DNA from: Psoroptes ovis
Taxonomy: Eukaryota; Arthropoda; Arachnida; Sarcoptiformes; Psoroptidae
Direction: 5' to 3'
DNA: 64,000 bases
Assembly: GCA_002943765.1 (NCBI GenBank)
Contig: PQWQ01000011.1
Span: forward strand, 930,001-994,000
Shown here: piece by piece, positions 1 to 12,098 of the stretch
Position numbering within the stretch: position 1 is the first letter of the stretch
Layout of the letters: each line of letters starts with the position of its first letter
Notes under the pieces: model-generated
What the model was told of the DNA's origin: nothing
Seen by the model: only the letters and a program-made list of their open reading frames with translations
Databases searched by the model: none
Position numbers and translations under genes: made by a program

Positions 1-1400
1 TCTGAAATCTTGTTGTTTTGTTTTCAAATTTTTGATTAGTAAAAATTCATTCGTAAATCAAACCGCCAAATAAAAAATTTCAAATATTCAACGAGTACTG
101 CCATCGGTTGTGGTGAAATTCAAAATAATCGAAATAAAGCTAGTTTTGTTTCGACAATCACAGATGGCTATAGAAACTCTTTTTTTTTTTGAAATCGAAA
201 AAAATTCAAATTTTTTTCCCTCCTTTGAATTAATTTTCAAATTAAAATGCAGGGAAAAATTGCTAAAAATTGCCGAAAATTCAAAGTGAAATCAATCAAT
301 CATTTTTTCCTTTTATTTCTTCGATATTTTTTCCTTCAAACAGAAATTTCATACCAAAAAAAAAAAAAAAAAAAAAAAAAACAACCTGTTGATTCCAGCC
401 GTTGATCCGTTCGGGTTTTTGAGAGAGCTATTTTCGGAAGGATTTCGGCTACCGACGGAAAAAACCACCGCGATAAAAAAATGTAATGAAAAATTAACAA
501 TTTATTTTTGTTAATTGCCCAAAAAAATTTTTTCCTCTCATTTGCACCACTTATCAAATATGCAATGAACATCCAAGAGGCAAAATTACGAAAAAATTGT
601 TTTTTGTATGCGCTCATCATTACATCATGTGATAGATTTGAGAAAAGGAAAAGAAAATTATATTCAAATAATTAATTTCCGAAAGTCCAAAATAATTTTC
701 GAAATTTTATTATTTCCAGATTATATTATTTTTTGATGCAAAAATAAATGAATAAATTTAATCGAGACAAAATATCAATCTATTTAATTTTCATTTTATT
801 TTAACATTTCAAAGAGAAATCAATTGGAAAATGTTTGAGAGAAATATTAAAAACATATTAAACATTCACCCATTCATATACATTACATAACATTCATTTA
901 TTTGCTTGTCCATAAATGAAAAGTTGTAAAAATTTTCATCCGGTTATTATTTTTCAATTCCTTTTTTCATTTCTTTGAATTTCACTTTGTTGTTCCTACC
1001 TCATTGAACCAACTGGACTGGGCTTGGATTGATTAATTGATGTTTTTGTAAAAAAGGCTGAAATTAAAACTGTTTATGATCAGGTGTATTAGTACAAATA
1101 TAAATTGATTACATGCTGATTATATCTCCGAAATGATTAAAGTTCCTACTCTACATTACATTTCTGGTGAGAGTTTTTTCATTCAAAGGAAAAAAAACCA
1201 AAGAGTAAATTATTAATGAATGAAAAAATCAAATGTTTTTCGATGTTTTGTTCAAAAAACATTTTTCGGATCAATTTCATTTTGAATTTGAACATCATTC
1301 GACAAAGTAAATTTTATTTGATTTGTGAATTTTAAAAATTGAATAAATAAAAATTTATAAACTTGGTTTTTTTCACCTGAAGACTGAAACCACATTAAAA
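1..1400. other. Intergenic, AT-rich, no gene seen
   Basis: No coding region could be supported. The stretch holds a run of 26 A residues at 356-381 and ordinary AT-rich spacer. The last 40 bases are the 5' leader of the small protein gene that starts at 1401. Confidence 0.6.
356..381. repeat. Poly-A tract (26 A)
   Basis: Uninterrupted run of A on the + strand. It creates a poly-F stretch in the reverse frame, which is not a gene. It could be a retroposed poly-A tail, but no retroposed gene body is visible next to it. Confidence 0.9.
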
Positions 1401-1781
1401 ATGTCATCGCTATCATTACGTACTAAGCGTATTCTGTGGACAATATTCATCGTATCGATTGTCATCAATCTATTATTCGAAGAACAATTACGAGTAAATG
1501 GTGGAAATTTATTGATGCGTAAATTGTTCGGTAAAAAAGGTGCACCAGCATTGTTAATGTTGATGAAATTACGAAAACGTAAGAAATATATGCCGATACC
1601 GATACCGTTGCCAATACCGATACCACTATTACCGATTGCATTAGCTAAATTGGCCAAAGAATTGGATAAAGATTCGGAATATTATTTATCGCACGATGAT
1701 GAAATACCAGCTAAAAAAGTTGTACAAAAATATGTTGATCATAATGATGGTAATACAGATGTATTATGGGACAATCACTAA
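1401..1781 (+). CDS. Small signal-anchor/secreted protein with Pro-Ile repeat
   Basis: Single-exon ORF of 126 aa. I do not recognise the family. Residues about 11-26 are strongly hydrophobic after a basic N-terminus (LRTKR), which fits a signal peptide or signal anchor. A basic stretch (KLRKRKK) is followed by a strict alternation of Pro with Ile/Leu (MPIPIPLPIPIPLLPI, around residues 64-79) and a Lys/Glu helix-like segment. The C-terminus is acidic and ends in WDNH. The start was chosen because it is the first in-frame ATG and it puts the hydrophobic segment at the N-terminus. A possible poly-A signal AATAAA lies at 2074-2079. The protein may be secreted or membrane-anchored; its function is unknown. 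Confidence 0.65.
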   Translation: MSSLSLRTKRILWTIFIVSIVINLLFEEQLRVNGGNLLMRKLFGKKGAPALLMLMKLRKRKKYMPIPIPLPIPIPLLPIALAKLAKELDKDSEYYLSHDDEIPAKKVVQKYVDHNDGNTDVLWDNH

Positions 1782-3808
1782 GTGTTTTAACACAATAATC
1801 ATCAATAATATTTCTCATATTTTCCATAAATTTTTTGAATTATAAATTCCAACAAAATTTTATAATAATCAATGTTTAATACCAGAATTTTTTCTCCTAT
1901 GATTTCTACTATACCAGAACCATGAATTTACGACCATTTTCCATTCGACGATTCGTACATTGAAATTTTTATATGTACCAATTTCTAGTCTAAATTCCTC
2001 CTTTCTTCTTGAAAAAAATACAAATTTTTAAATGATTAAAATAAAATATCAAATATTTGAAATACAATCAAACAATAAAAATAATTATTACAATTTATTC
2101 GTTTAATTTTATTAAAATAAATTTTCAATGATGATGAATGATTTGGTTTATTTTCGGACATGAAAAAAATGAAAATTTTCAAACGTTAGCCATTTCCTTG
2201 ATTTTTTCATTTAATTTCATCTGTGTTGATATATTCATATTTTTATTACAAAAATATGTAATCAATAATATTTGGAAAAAAAACTATTTATATCCACATT
2301 TGATTTGAGCATAAATTGATTCAAAATGTAATTGGTATTTGCCAAAAAAATACATTGATGTAAGATGTTGAAAAGTAAAATTTTCTTGTAAAAGAAAAAT
2401 AAAATGAAATAATAACACCATGATTGATAAACCAAGCAAAAATCCAATAATGAAATCATTACGGAAATAATATTACTGATATGGTCGATAATATTAAAAT
2501 AGTCGATAATAATAATATATCTTGAACCGATGTTTCAGGTTTATAAAGATAATCATTTTGTTTTGAGCAAAATTTTTTATTTCCAGAAAAATTTTTAAAT
2601 CAAATCCATCGATTTATTCAAAAAATGAATAAATTTTTTGAATTGAATAAAACATATATTCATCAGGTGGCATCAATAAAAATGAAAATTCAAAGATTTT
2701 ACCACAGTTATCAGTTTCTTTTGAAATGATTTAAATATATTTTTCCTTTTATCAAATGATAATTTCATAATATTTAAGACGATGATAATAATGATGATGA
2801 TTAATGATTAAAAATTTGCATATGTTCAGATGTCGATCGATTTCGACTATGTTGCACTTTCAAATAAATGGCCAATGATGATGATGATAACATTTTTTGT
2901 TTTGCGATATTTGATCATATAAATATTTGTTGTAGCTTTTTTATGATTGTAAACAATCAAAATGATTGAATCAATGAATTTTTCAAATCAGAGAAATGAT
3001 TTCAAATCAAAATAAGTTGATTTTTTCGTATTCGAAAAAATCAACATCTTGAAACATATTAAATAGTATTGAATTTCTATTTTTATATGATTATATCCAC
3101 AGAAAAAAAAATGGCGCATTTTTACAATCAAATTTTATATTTTTTTACCAGAAATATGTTTATTCAGATTCATCAAATAAAAAAAAAATTGAAGAAAATA
3201 AATCCAAATTCAATTAATAATGATTAACATGTCAATATCAGTATTATTAGTATTTGTAGTGGTATGATTTCATAAGCATAAATTTCTTAAGCCCAAAATG
3301 TCATTGATTATTTCAAACGGTTTAGTCCTTCTTTTCATTTCTTACTTCTATCTTTGATTGAAAAATTAATCAATTGATTGATTAATTTATTATTTTTTTT
3401 TTCTTTCGTATATCAATCGACCAAATTATTATCAATAGCAATTTTATGCTTAAGTAAATTAATAGAAATGATTTGTACATGCTTTTGTGAATCCATATAT
3501 CATCACAACATATGATGATAATAATAATAACCATCAAATTTTTCTCGATTTTCTTTGATTTAGTTTTCAACTTTGTCATTTTTTTTACATAAGAAATCGT
3601 GTGCAAATTATTCATTGATAAATTAGTTCAAATTTAAATTTGAATGTGACATTATTTCGTTCGTTTAATCGGTCATGAGTGATTTGATTTTTGATTTTGT
3701 TACACTTTTAGTTTTTTAGAAAAAAAATGGCAACTTGTCTTTGAATATTTTGACTTTTATTCAAAAATTGTTCAACTAAAATTATTATCCATGTTTGCCA
3801 ATTGAATA
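1782..3808. other. Intergenic spacer
   Basis: About 2 kb of AT-rich sequence without a convincing ORF. It contains the 3' end of the small protein gene (AATAAA near 2074) and the promoter/5' leader side of the KCNQ-like gene. The short ORFs on the minus strand are low-complexity (poly-I, poly-K) and were not accepted. Confidence 0.6.
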
Positions 3809-6428
3809 ATGGCATCGAATCGTAATTCTTTTGCTCGCTCATCATTAAACATTACACCATCATCTGTTGCAAATCAGCAACAACAACAACATCATCAACA
3901 ATATGGTCAACAACCATTTTACAATACAATACATCCGATTTCACCGCAACCACCACCTGTTTATCAGCCACCACAACCAAGCTGGTGGAATACAGGTATT
4001 GCAGGTATAACTGGTGGACGAAGAAATTCTTTTATGCCTGAAGAAATCGAAGAACAATATCAACCACAGCAATCAATACCGACAATTCAAATAGATCAGT
4101 CAAATGGATATGGGGCTAATCAATCGCCAGGCTCATCGCCAACACAACATCAATCATATAGCCGTGCACGCAATTCTTCGATATCTGCTGCTCGTAATAA
4201 ATTACGCATAATGGCAATGTTAGATGATGTAAGAAAAAAACGAGAACTACGTGATCGCCGTAAATCAGACATAATGGCCTATCTTGATGATTTGATTGTT
4301 CCGGATGATCCGGCTATGGCCAATGCTGCAGCTGGTGTATTGAAAAGTCATCGAAGAAGATTTAAAATATATCAATTTTTAAATCATCCATCGACAGGCA
4401 CACCATGGTCAATAACATATCATGTAATGGTTTTTGTAATTGTATTTGTTTGTTTAATATTAACGATATGTGCAACAATACAACAAGCTCCATTGCAAGA
4501 AAAAGCAATCAAATCAGTTTATATGCTCGAAAAAGTAGTCGTCGTTTGGTTTAATATTGAATTTTGTCTAGGATTATGGTCATGTGCATGTAAACGTCGT
4601 TATCGTGGTTTAATGGGTAAAGTTCGCTATCTAACCGTACCATCACGTTTGATTGACTTTGTTATATTAAGCTTTACAACAATTGTTTTGATCGTTAATC
4701 CAAGTAAAACTGGTCATGAAGTATTTGTTATATCAGCATTTCGTGGTTTTCATCGTTTTTTTCAGGTAGCACAAGTCTTAACACTGAATCGTCCATTAAA
4801 ACCATGGAAAGTGTTAGCATCAGTTATCTATGATCAACGTGAACAATTATTCATCATTTATTATACAGAATTTATTGTATTATGTGTTTTGGCTTATGTT
4901 GCATTTTTAGTCGAACGAGATACTAATGAAAATTTCAATAGTATTGCTGATGCTATGTGGTGGGGGGTTCGTATATCATTGACAATAATTATTAATTTTA
5001 GATTTTTAATTGATTTTGATTTTAGATCGTAACACTTTCAACAGTCGGCTATGGTGATCGAGTGCCGGTAAATTTCAAGCATTTATCAATCTTACATTTT
5101 TATTAATTCTATTTTTCCCTAATTTTGAATAGGTTACATGGGTTGGCAAAATAATTTCAACATTATTCACAATATTAGGTGTTGCAATATTTGCTTTGCC
5201 AGCCGGTATAATTGGTACTGGTCTTGCTTTGAAAATCGAAGAAGTCGAACGAAATAATATCAAGAATCGAAAAAAAGTTGCCGCAGCCCTATTAATACAA
5301 CGTGCATATCGATCATGGAAAGCTCATCGCACTTATGAATTGGTATCGAAATTTTTTCGCGAACGTCCAATGCCAATCTATAAACAACATGATTATCTAT
5401 CAATGGCACAAAAATTTATCGCATTGCTTCAATTTTTGGTTGCATTAAGTAAATTTCAAGAATTATTACGGCCATTCGATATGAAAACAATTGTTCAAAG
5501 TTATAGTGAAGGACAAACAGAAGTATTGTTGAGAACAAAATTAGTACAGCAATCAGTTGAAGAATTATCACGCCGAATTGAAATTACTGAGAATCGTGTA
5601 TCGAATATGTCAATGAAAATTGAAACCAAACAAAATATGATTGAAAAATATATAAATAATATAAGATATTCAATAGATAAATGTCATCGACAATTATTAG
5701 CAAATCATTTATTGATTGAATTATTACGTACAAATAATCAACGTTTTAATGCTAACACAACTATGACCACTGGTCGTAAACATACATCGTCGACAACATT
5801 AAATCGTTCATTTCAAATGTCACAGCAGTCAATACAACCCATTACAATGAATATGGCTAAACAACAGCAGCAACAAGCACAGCCAATGTCGATTAATAAT
5901 CGCTCAAAATTATCAAAATCAATAGCTATGAATGCTGCAGCTCAAGCGATCAACGCTGAAGTCAAAACAAATCTAAATAAATTATCATCAGCACAATCGA
6001 TTCGGATGAATTTAAATTTGAATAAAACAAAAAATCTTCACACAATTACATCTGCGAGTAATACAAGCATAGAAGACAATAATTCTGATGATGATGATGA
6101 TGATGAAAATGATTACTTCCCTACATTAACTACAACAACTGTTCAGCCATCATCATCAAACGCAAATAATCAAATTCAATCATTAAAACATGATCATTCA
6201 TTCATACAACAGCAGCCATATTTACCTGCATCCTCAACAGCGATACCGACTGTTCATATCAATCCATCATTGATGCCTTCAACGACCATTTCATCAAAAC
6301 AAATGCAACAACGACGACAAAATCACCAAATATTCAATAATTCTCAAATCCCAATGAATTTTTTGAATCAACAAAATCAACCACAGCAACATCATAATCA
6401 ATTTCGATCAAGAAGAATGTCATTATGA
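3809..6428 (+). CDS. KCNQ-type voltage-gated potassium channel, paralog 1
   Basis: Predicted exons 3809-4966, 5026-5067 and 5133-6428 (831 aa). The small introns fall inside the pore region, and the frame is restored as WWG|IVTLSTVGYGDRVP|VTWVGK, which matches KCNQ pores. The N-terminus (about 1-180) is poly-Q/Pro-rich. S1 is about 201-224, S2 238-260, S3 280-298, S4 306-327, S5 345-368, selectivity filter TVGYGD 392-397, then S6 ending in FALPAGIIGTGLALK. An IQ-like helix (LIQRAYRSWKAHR) follows, as in calmodulin-binding KCNQ tails, and the C-terminus is Q/N-rich. In this family, four subunits form a plasma-membrane K+ channel. S4 is unusual: FRGFHRFFQVAQVL carries few Arg, with Gln where an Arg is usual. 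The first donor (GTTCGT) is weak. It converges with a second KCNQ-like gene 412 bp away. Confidence 0.9.
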
Positions 6429-6840
6429 TAAGTAAGCTATTTTTAAAAATCAATCACATCAATCAAATCTAATCATCATGATCATCGAATGGCGCCAGAC
6501 AATGAGTTGACGTAAAATGATTTAAATTTATTTATTTTATTGTTTAATTTTACTTTAAAATTTGTTTTTTTTTTTCGGTTTTTTTGCAATAATATAAATA
6601 TTTGATAATAACAATTGGATTATTTATTGATTCATTAATTGATTGCTGTGATTGTTTTTTAGCACCAATTTATTTAATCACTCATAAACACTAGTGAATC
6701 CATTAATCCCTAATCAAGTGTCATTTTTATCAATCAATTATCACCTTTTTTTGGTTGCAATGGACTCAAGGATTCAAGGATATCATCGATAAATGATTAA
6801 TTGATCTGAAATGATATATTTTTTAAAATGTTTATCTTTA
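6429..6840. other. Convergent 3' spacer between two KCNQ-like genes
   Basis: A 412-bp AT-rich spacer that must hold the 3'UTRs of both flanking genes, which point towards each other. No ORF of interest was seen. Confidence 0.6.
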
Positions 6841-8668
6841 TCACTGTCGTGATGATAATATTTCCATTAGATATTTATTTTGTTGATTCATTTGCTTTTC
6901 CATTAATTGAATTTTATGTTCAAAATTTTTCAATATCGATAAATAATCGTCCGATATTTGATTATCATCAATTTGTAGCATTCGATCTAATTGATCTTGT
7001 GTTTTTTTCAATAAATCTAATGTTTCATAATTTCTGGTTTCATACAATTTCAAAGATGATCTTGAATAATAATTATCGTCCGACATGATTGAACGAAATT
7101 TATTTTTTGCCCGATTGAATAATAATAATTGTATGAATTGTGAAGCAAAAAATTGTCGTCGATTATTGATGACTGAATCGATTTTATCCCATAATAATTG
7201 ATTTGTATGTATCCGTAATGATGATTCTTGTCCAGTTTCACGCATATGATTTAGCAACACAACCATTTCGAATTGTCGTTCTCGATGAAATATACGCCAA
7301 GCACGTTGTATTAATGTTGTGGCTAAAATTTTGCGTATTTTATTCTTACGACTTTGTTTTTGTTTCGATATTTTGATCGCAACTGATGTACCAATGATAC
7401 CGCTAGGCAATGCAAAGAATGCCAAAGTTACCAATATGCCAACACTCACTACTACTTGTCCAGCATAAGTTATTGGATAAAAATCTCCAAAACCTATGGT
7501 CAATAATGTAATGGTTGAAGTGTAAATTGAATCCATAAGATTATGAATAGTTACATCTTTTGGATTATGATCTGGATCAGGATGTGATTCAGCTAAGTAT
7601 AATCCATATGCTACAAAGAATATAATTAAAATAACCAAATGAAATGTAGTTAATAGAAATTGTCCACCGTCATAAAACACTTCTAGCAATAGTGTCAAAG
7701 GACTATCACGTTTCTGTATACTTTTCCATTGTATAACATTGAAAAGACGATGAAAACTGCGAAGCATAATCAATGCATATAATTCTTGTGTAAAATCAAT
7801 TGGCAATTTCGACCAAACAAAGCAGGTGGTGGATAGTAAACCACAAATCATCAAGAATATATCGAATAAATGCGAAATACGATCAAAAAAATATTTCATT
7901 ATCCATCTTGATGTTTTCATTCTTTTATACGGTAATTTCACATTCGATGACCAAAATCGTAAAACGAATTCAATGAAAAAATGTATGAATATCAATAATT
8001 CATAATAGGATTTTAGACGATGATCATGATTATAGATGAAACAATTTTCTTCCCATGTTGTACGTGATGTGAACATAATTAGACCAAGATAAATGATCAA
8101 CATAATTGTTACTGATATATGATATAAATATGACCAATAACCGCTTGGATAGTTGAGAAAATCATACAATAATAGCTTTATTCGATGAATGATTGATGAA
8201 TTTTCATTTTTAAATTTATCAATGAATTTAGTTTCAATCATTTTCAATTCAATTTTAGTGCGTGCATCTATTTGTGCTGGTAATTTTACCAATGATGGCA
8301 ATTTAATAGGTTTTGTTTTTGTTGACGGCGTTTCCGATACCTTTCTTTGCGTTTTTTTTATTTCATTTGATTCATTTAAACTTATATCAGTTGAACTTTT
8401 TTTTCTTATTTCATTCAAATCAAATGCTCGATTGATGGTGCCTGTAAAAAATAGAAAAAAATTTTAAATTCTTTCTAAAATTGAAAACACTGAGGATACT
8501 ACCATTCGGATTGTTAGCCTTGAATAATCGAAGCGGTGTCAATTGTGAAATCGATGTTACAGTTATATCATTATTTGAATGTAAAGTTTCATTATAATGG
8601 TCATCGTGTACATTATTATCTCGAACGGTTTCGATTTCAACAATATCTTCATTTTTTCTTGGATACAT
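6841..8668 (-). CDS. KCNQ-like potassium channel, paralog 2 (divergent)
   Basis: Predicted exons on the minus strand: 8668-8503 and 8441-6841, joined across a 61-bp GTAG intron; 588 aa. S1 to S6 are recognisable: S1 about 160-180, S2 about 200-218, S4 near 280-295, filter TIGFGD at about 370-375, and S6 ending FALPSGIIGTSVAIK. An IQ-like segment (LIQRAWRIFHRERQ) matches the proximal KCNQ C-terminus. The S4 motif LRSFHRLFNVIQ resembles that of the neighbouring channel (FRGFHRFFQVAQ), which indicates common descent and a shared loss of S4 charge. The filter is GFG rather than the usual GYG of KCNQ. The C-terminal tail is shorter than in most KCNQ proteins. It probably forms or modulates a K+ channel; whether it opens by voltage is uncertain. 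Confidence 0.88.
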
Positions 8669-9035
8669 TTTTCGAGAACAATTTAAAAAAAAAATTCAAT
8701 TACTAATATGACATTTCAATCGATTGTAAAAATCAATTTAAAATGGCTCAAAAAACAATAACATTGATTAAGAGATTATCTATAGAGATCAATTAATTAA
8801 TCAATCGAAAAAGCTCCATGACAATTTCTTGTGTTGAAATTTTTAAATAATGAGGATAAACATTTTTTTTTTGATTTGATAATTGATTAATTTATTTTTT
8901 TTTTAATAAATTTAAACGACCAGATTGGGTTAATTTTACTTTTTTTTTATTAACATTCTGAAATTTTCCTTTTTGTATAATTTAGTAATGAAACAATTGG
9001 TTAATCGAAACGAGAGAAAAAAGTGAGAATTATAA
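8669..9035. other. Short spacer between tandem minus-strand genes
   Basis: A 367-bp AT-rich spacer. It holds the 5' side of the KCNQ-like paralog 2 and the 3'UTR of the ZP gene. Nothing else was seen. Confidence 0.6.
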
Positions 9036-12000
9036 TTAATATCTTTTATTTTTATCAGGATAACCTCTATCGAAACTATAATCAATTTCGTGTGTGCGAA
9101 TTGGACGCAGTGAACCATAATTTTGATGTGGATGATGTTGTTGCTGTGGATAATATTCATCATCATATTGATTATTATGATGATGCTGATGATGATGATC
9201 AATCGATTCATTATCTGATTCTGATACACTCATATTAGCATGTGCTTGTCTTTTTGACTTTTTCGGATGTTTTCGATGATGTGAATGATTATCAGATGTT
9301 TGAACAAAACCTTTATTATCATGTTGATAATCAGGATTCGATGTATTATTTGAACGTAATGTCTCGTCACTCGGATAGTGCTGTCTTGCGTGTTGTAATG
9401 AATATCTTGAACCCTGTAAAGAATTCGGTGCTGTCCAATCGGCACGATATGGATCATAATCATCTAAATCTTCAGGTTCTTTTTCATTGACATCAGTTTT
9501 AATACAGCGGCATGTTAGAGATGAACACATGAATAAATTCAATAATAACATGACTAATAGCATAATTGCTAAGCAAATACACAATGTGATCAGCCATGGA
9601 AAACGCCATTCAGTGCATTCAAGATCCGATTGATTTGCATCCATCAAAGCTAAAATTTTAAATCAAGAAAATCAGTAAAAAATCATCTTAAAAAAATAGA
9701 TTGAATTTTACCGTCAGATTCATTTGGTTCTCGTATGAAAACCGATGTGGATGCTGATACCTGAGAATAACCATCTAATTCATATTCACGGCCATCGGAA
9801 CGTTTATTTTCACAATCAGGTTCAAAACAATTTTCACGACATAATAATGCATCACATTGAAAATGTACTTTTGCATCTTGAGGAAATTTAAACATTTCAG
9901 CAATATATGCTTCACCAACTGAAGAATCATTATAATAGAATGGTGCAATCAAATTTGTTATGGCTGGACATCCTGTACGATCAATCAATTCTACATTATC
10001 ATTAGATTTGGTAAAAACAAAACAATTTTTTATCCGTAATGTTGTGATACTATCTTTCGGTGATAATTCGGCACGTAATTTATATGGTTGTCCATGTATT
10101 AATCTGACAGCACGCTGTTCAGTGTTTGCATCGATTAATTTTAAATTAACTCGATAAGTGCCGCCACGAACATTTTGATAGCCATTTTGACACGTTAAGT
10201 AAAAGAAACGGTCTTCCGATAATTCCAATGATTTATGCATACGTACCGCTAAACCAACCGATCTTTCACCCTGAAAAACATTTTAAATTATTTTTTGAGA
10301 ATCAACAATAATGATCAAACAGACCTTAAAGCGTTGTACACCACAATAAAGTTCATCATTGCTTTGTGCTAATAAACTAATTTTCAATGTAGTATTATAG
10401 GAACCATCACCAACAATCATACATGGTGATTTACGAAAATCACGTGTATGTGCAACACCATAAAATGGTTGTTGTGTAACAATCTGTATGTACATAACAC
10501 CACGATCACATCTTGCCGTTACTAATGGACTAAATTCATCCGTTATTATTTGTGATGGTGATGGTGCCGGCGGTAATGGTTTCGCTGCTTTTATCAATTG
10601 TTGTCCATTCTATATACACTCGAATAAAATAATTTGAAAAATGAAATGAAAATAAAATAAAATTAACTAAACGATTATCATAAATTATCATAAATTTTTT
10701 TTATTAATTCCATTCTGATCATTTTGGAATATATCATAATTATTGATGTATTACATTTTTACAATATAAATGTCAAGCATTTCATAAATGCCCCACACAA
10801 CATGTTCAACAAATCAACTCTATTTCAATATATATATTAATGAGATATAATGTTCTCGTTACATTAATTTTCTAATAATCTAAAATTTATTACAACATTT
10901 TTATATTGATGCCAATTGATTTTAATCATTGATTTCTTTAGGCCATCAAATCTATTAAATATATTTCAATAAATGACTGTAAGCAAAAAAAATTATTACA
11001 ACAATTTTTTCTATAAAAAAAAAAATTGTATGACAATTACTAATCAAACTAGCAGAGAGAAAAGGTGGTAGTGTATTGGACATTTCAAAGTCTTACTATA
11101 GTATGACTATGGAAAAAAAACAATAGAAATTGCAATGTCCTTCAAATAAAAATATTATTTACAATCAATTTCAAATTAAATATTTGAAAAAAAAATAATA
11201 ATAAGAAAAGAAAAAATTGAAGATCAATGTATTAGGTTGTCCGATAAGTTCTTGCCGATTTTTTCAAAAATTCCCTATGATATGATCGGCAAAAACTTTT
11301 CGGACAACCTAATATATTGTTATTGTTTGCTACTATTATCATCGATGTTAAGCGCGATTGCAATTTTGCTTTTATTTGCTTCAAAAATTAGTGTTTGCTT
11401 GTTCTTAATTTTAACATCATCAAACATGTATTTGCAAATTCAATATTATTTTCAATTCTAAAAATTATGCCACCATAAATGGCTGATGATGATGATGATG
11501 ATGGAGTATTTTAGGAGTAATGAGAGGCAAAAAAAAATTTTCAATGATTTGTGGACACGCACATTCAACAGCAAATGAAATTCATTATTATTTTTCTTAT
11601 TTTCAACCATCTGCCCATATTTGTTCATATATTTTTTTATTTGTATTTTGATTCAGCGAAATTTTAAAATTTTTTTTCTTAAAATTTCAATGAAATTTCT
11701 TCAAAATTTTCAATGAAATTCTTTTTTTTCAAAAATCAATTTTGAAATTTAAGAAAAAAATCACAATCAAAATGTACAAAAGAAAAAAAATGATCAATTC
11801 AAGATGATGTCCGATTCATATTGATTAATTGAATTCTACATTCTTTGATTATTCTTTCGATTGAAATTGAAATTTGTAAAAGCAAATTGTATATTCGTGA
11901 TCAATTAATCAATAAATTTAGAGTTAAATTGATTATCTAATAGATTCCAATATCCCTTGTCAAATGCAGATTTAAAAATTTAAAATCTATTCATTTTTCA

Positions 12001-12098
12001 AGCATTGTACTTACAATCGATGTACTAATTATCGAAATAATAAATAAAATAATGAACAAATATGAATTCAATTGATTATAAATATTTAATTCAATCAT
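9036..12098 (-). CDS. ZP-domain single-pass membrane protein
   Basis: Four predicted exons on the minus strand: 12098-12015 (signal peptide), 10609-10325, 10270-9712 and 9649-9036; 513 aa with all phases matching. Residues 1-28 are a hydrophobic signal peptide on its own exon, with a perfect GTAAGT donor. The ZP-N half starts at TARCDRGVMYIQI and the ZP-C half includes IDRTGCPA and MFKFPQDAKVHFQCD, with CRENC and CEPDC-like cysteine pairs, typical of arthropod and nematode ZP proteins. A basic site (NKRSDGR) lies between the ZP domain and the TM and could be a protease site. The TM segment is about 326-350. The roughly 160-aa cytoplasmic tail is rich in Asp, His and Gln. Family role: polymerising apical extracellular matrix or cuticle protein. 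The exact orthologue is not identified. Confidence 0.9.
10610..12014 (-). other. Intron 1 of the ZP gene
   Basis: A 1.4-kb intron, far longer than the other introns in the window (about 50-100 bp). Donor GTAAGT; acceptor TATATAG. It carries the miniature mariner-type element at 11232-11312. Confidence 0.7.
11232..11312. mobile_element. Mariner-type miniature inverted-repeat element, copy 1 (81 bp)
   Basis: Starts with ttaggttgtccgataagt and ends with its near-perfect inverted copy. The arms are about 28 bp with two mismatches, and the element is flanked by TA on both sides (11230-11231 and 11313-11314). The terminal sequence and the TA target site are those of Tc1/mariner transposons. There is no room for a transposase, so it is non-autonomous. 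It sits in intron 1 of the ZP gene. Confidence 0.85.

Noticed and set aside
336..620. Minus-strand ORF ending in poly-F
   Set aside because: The ORF runs through the poly-A tract and has no protein-like features beyond a hydrophobic stretch.
6828..7088. Plus-strand ORF at the end of the second KCNQ-like gene
   Set aside because: It is antisense to that gene's C-terminal coding sequence.
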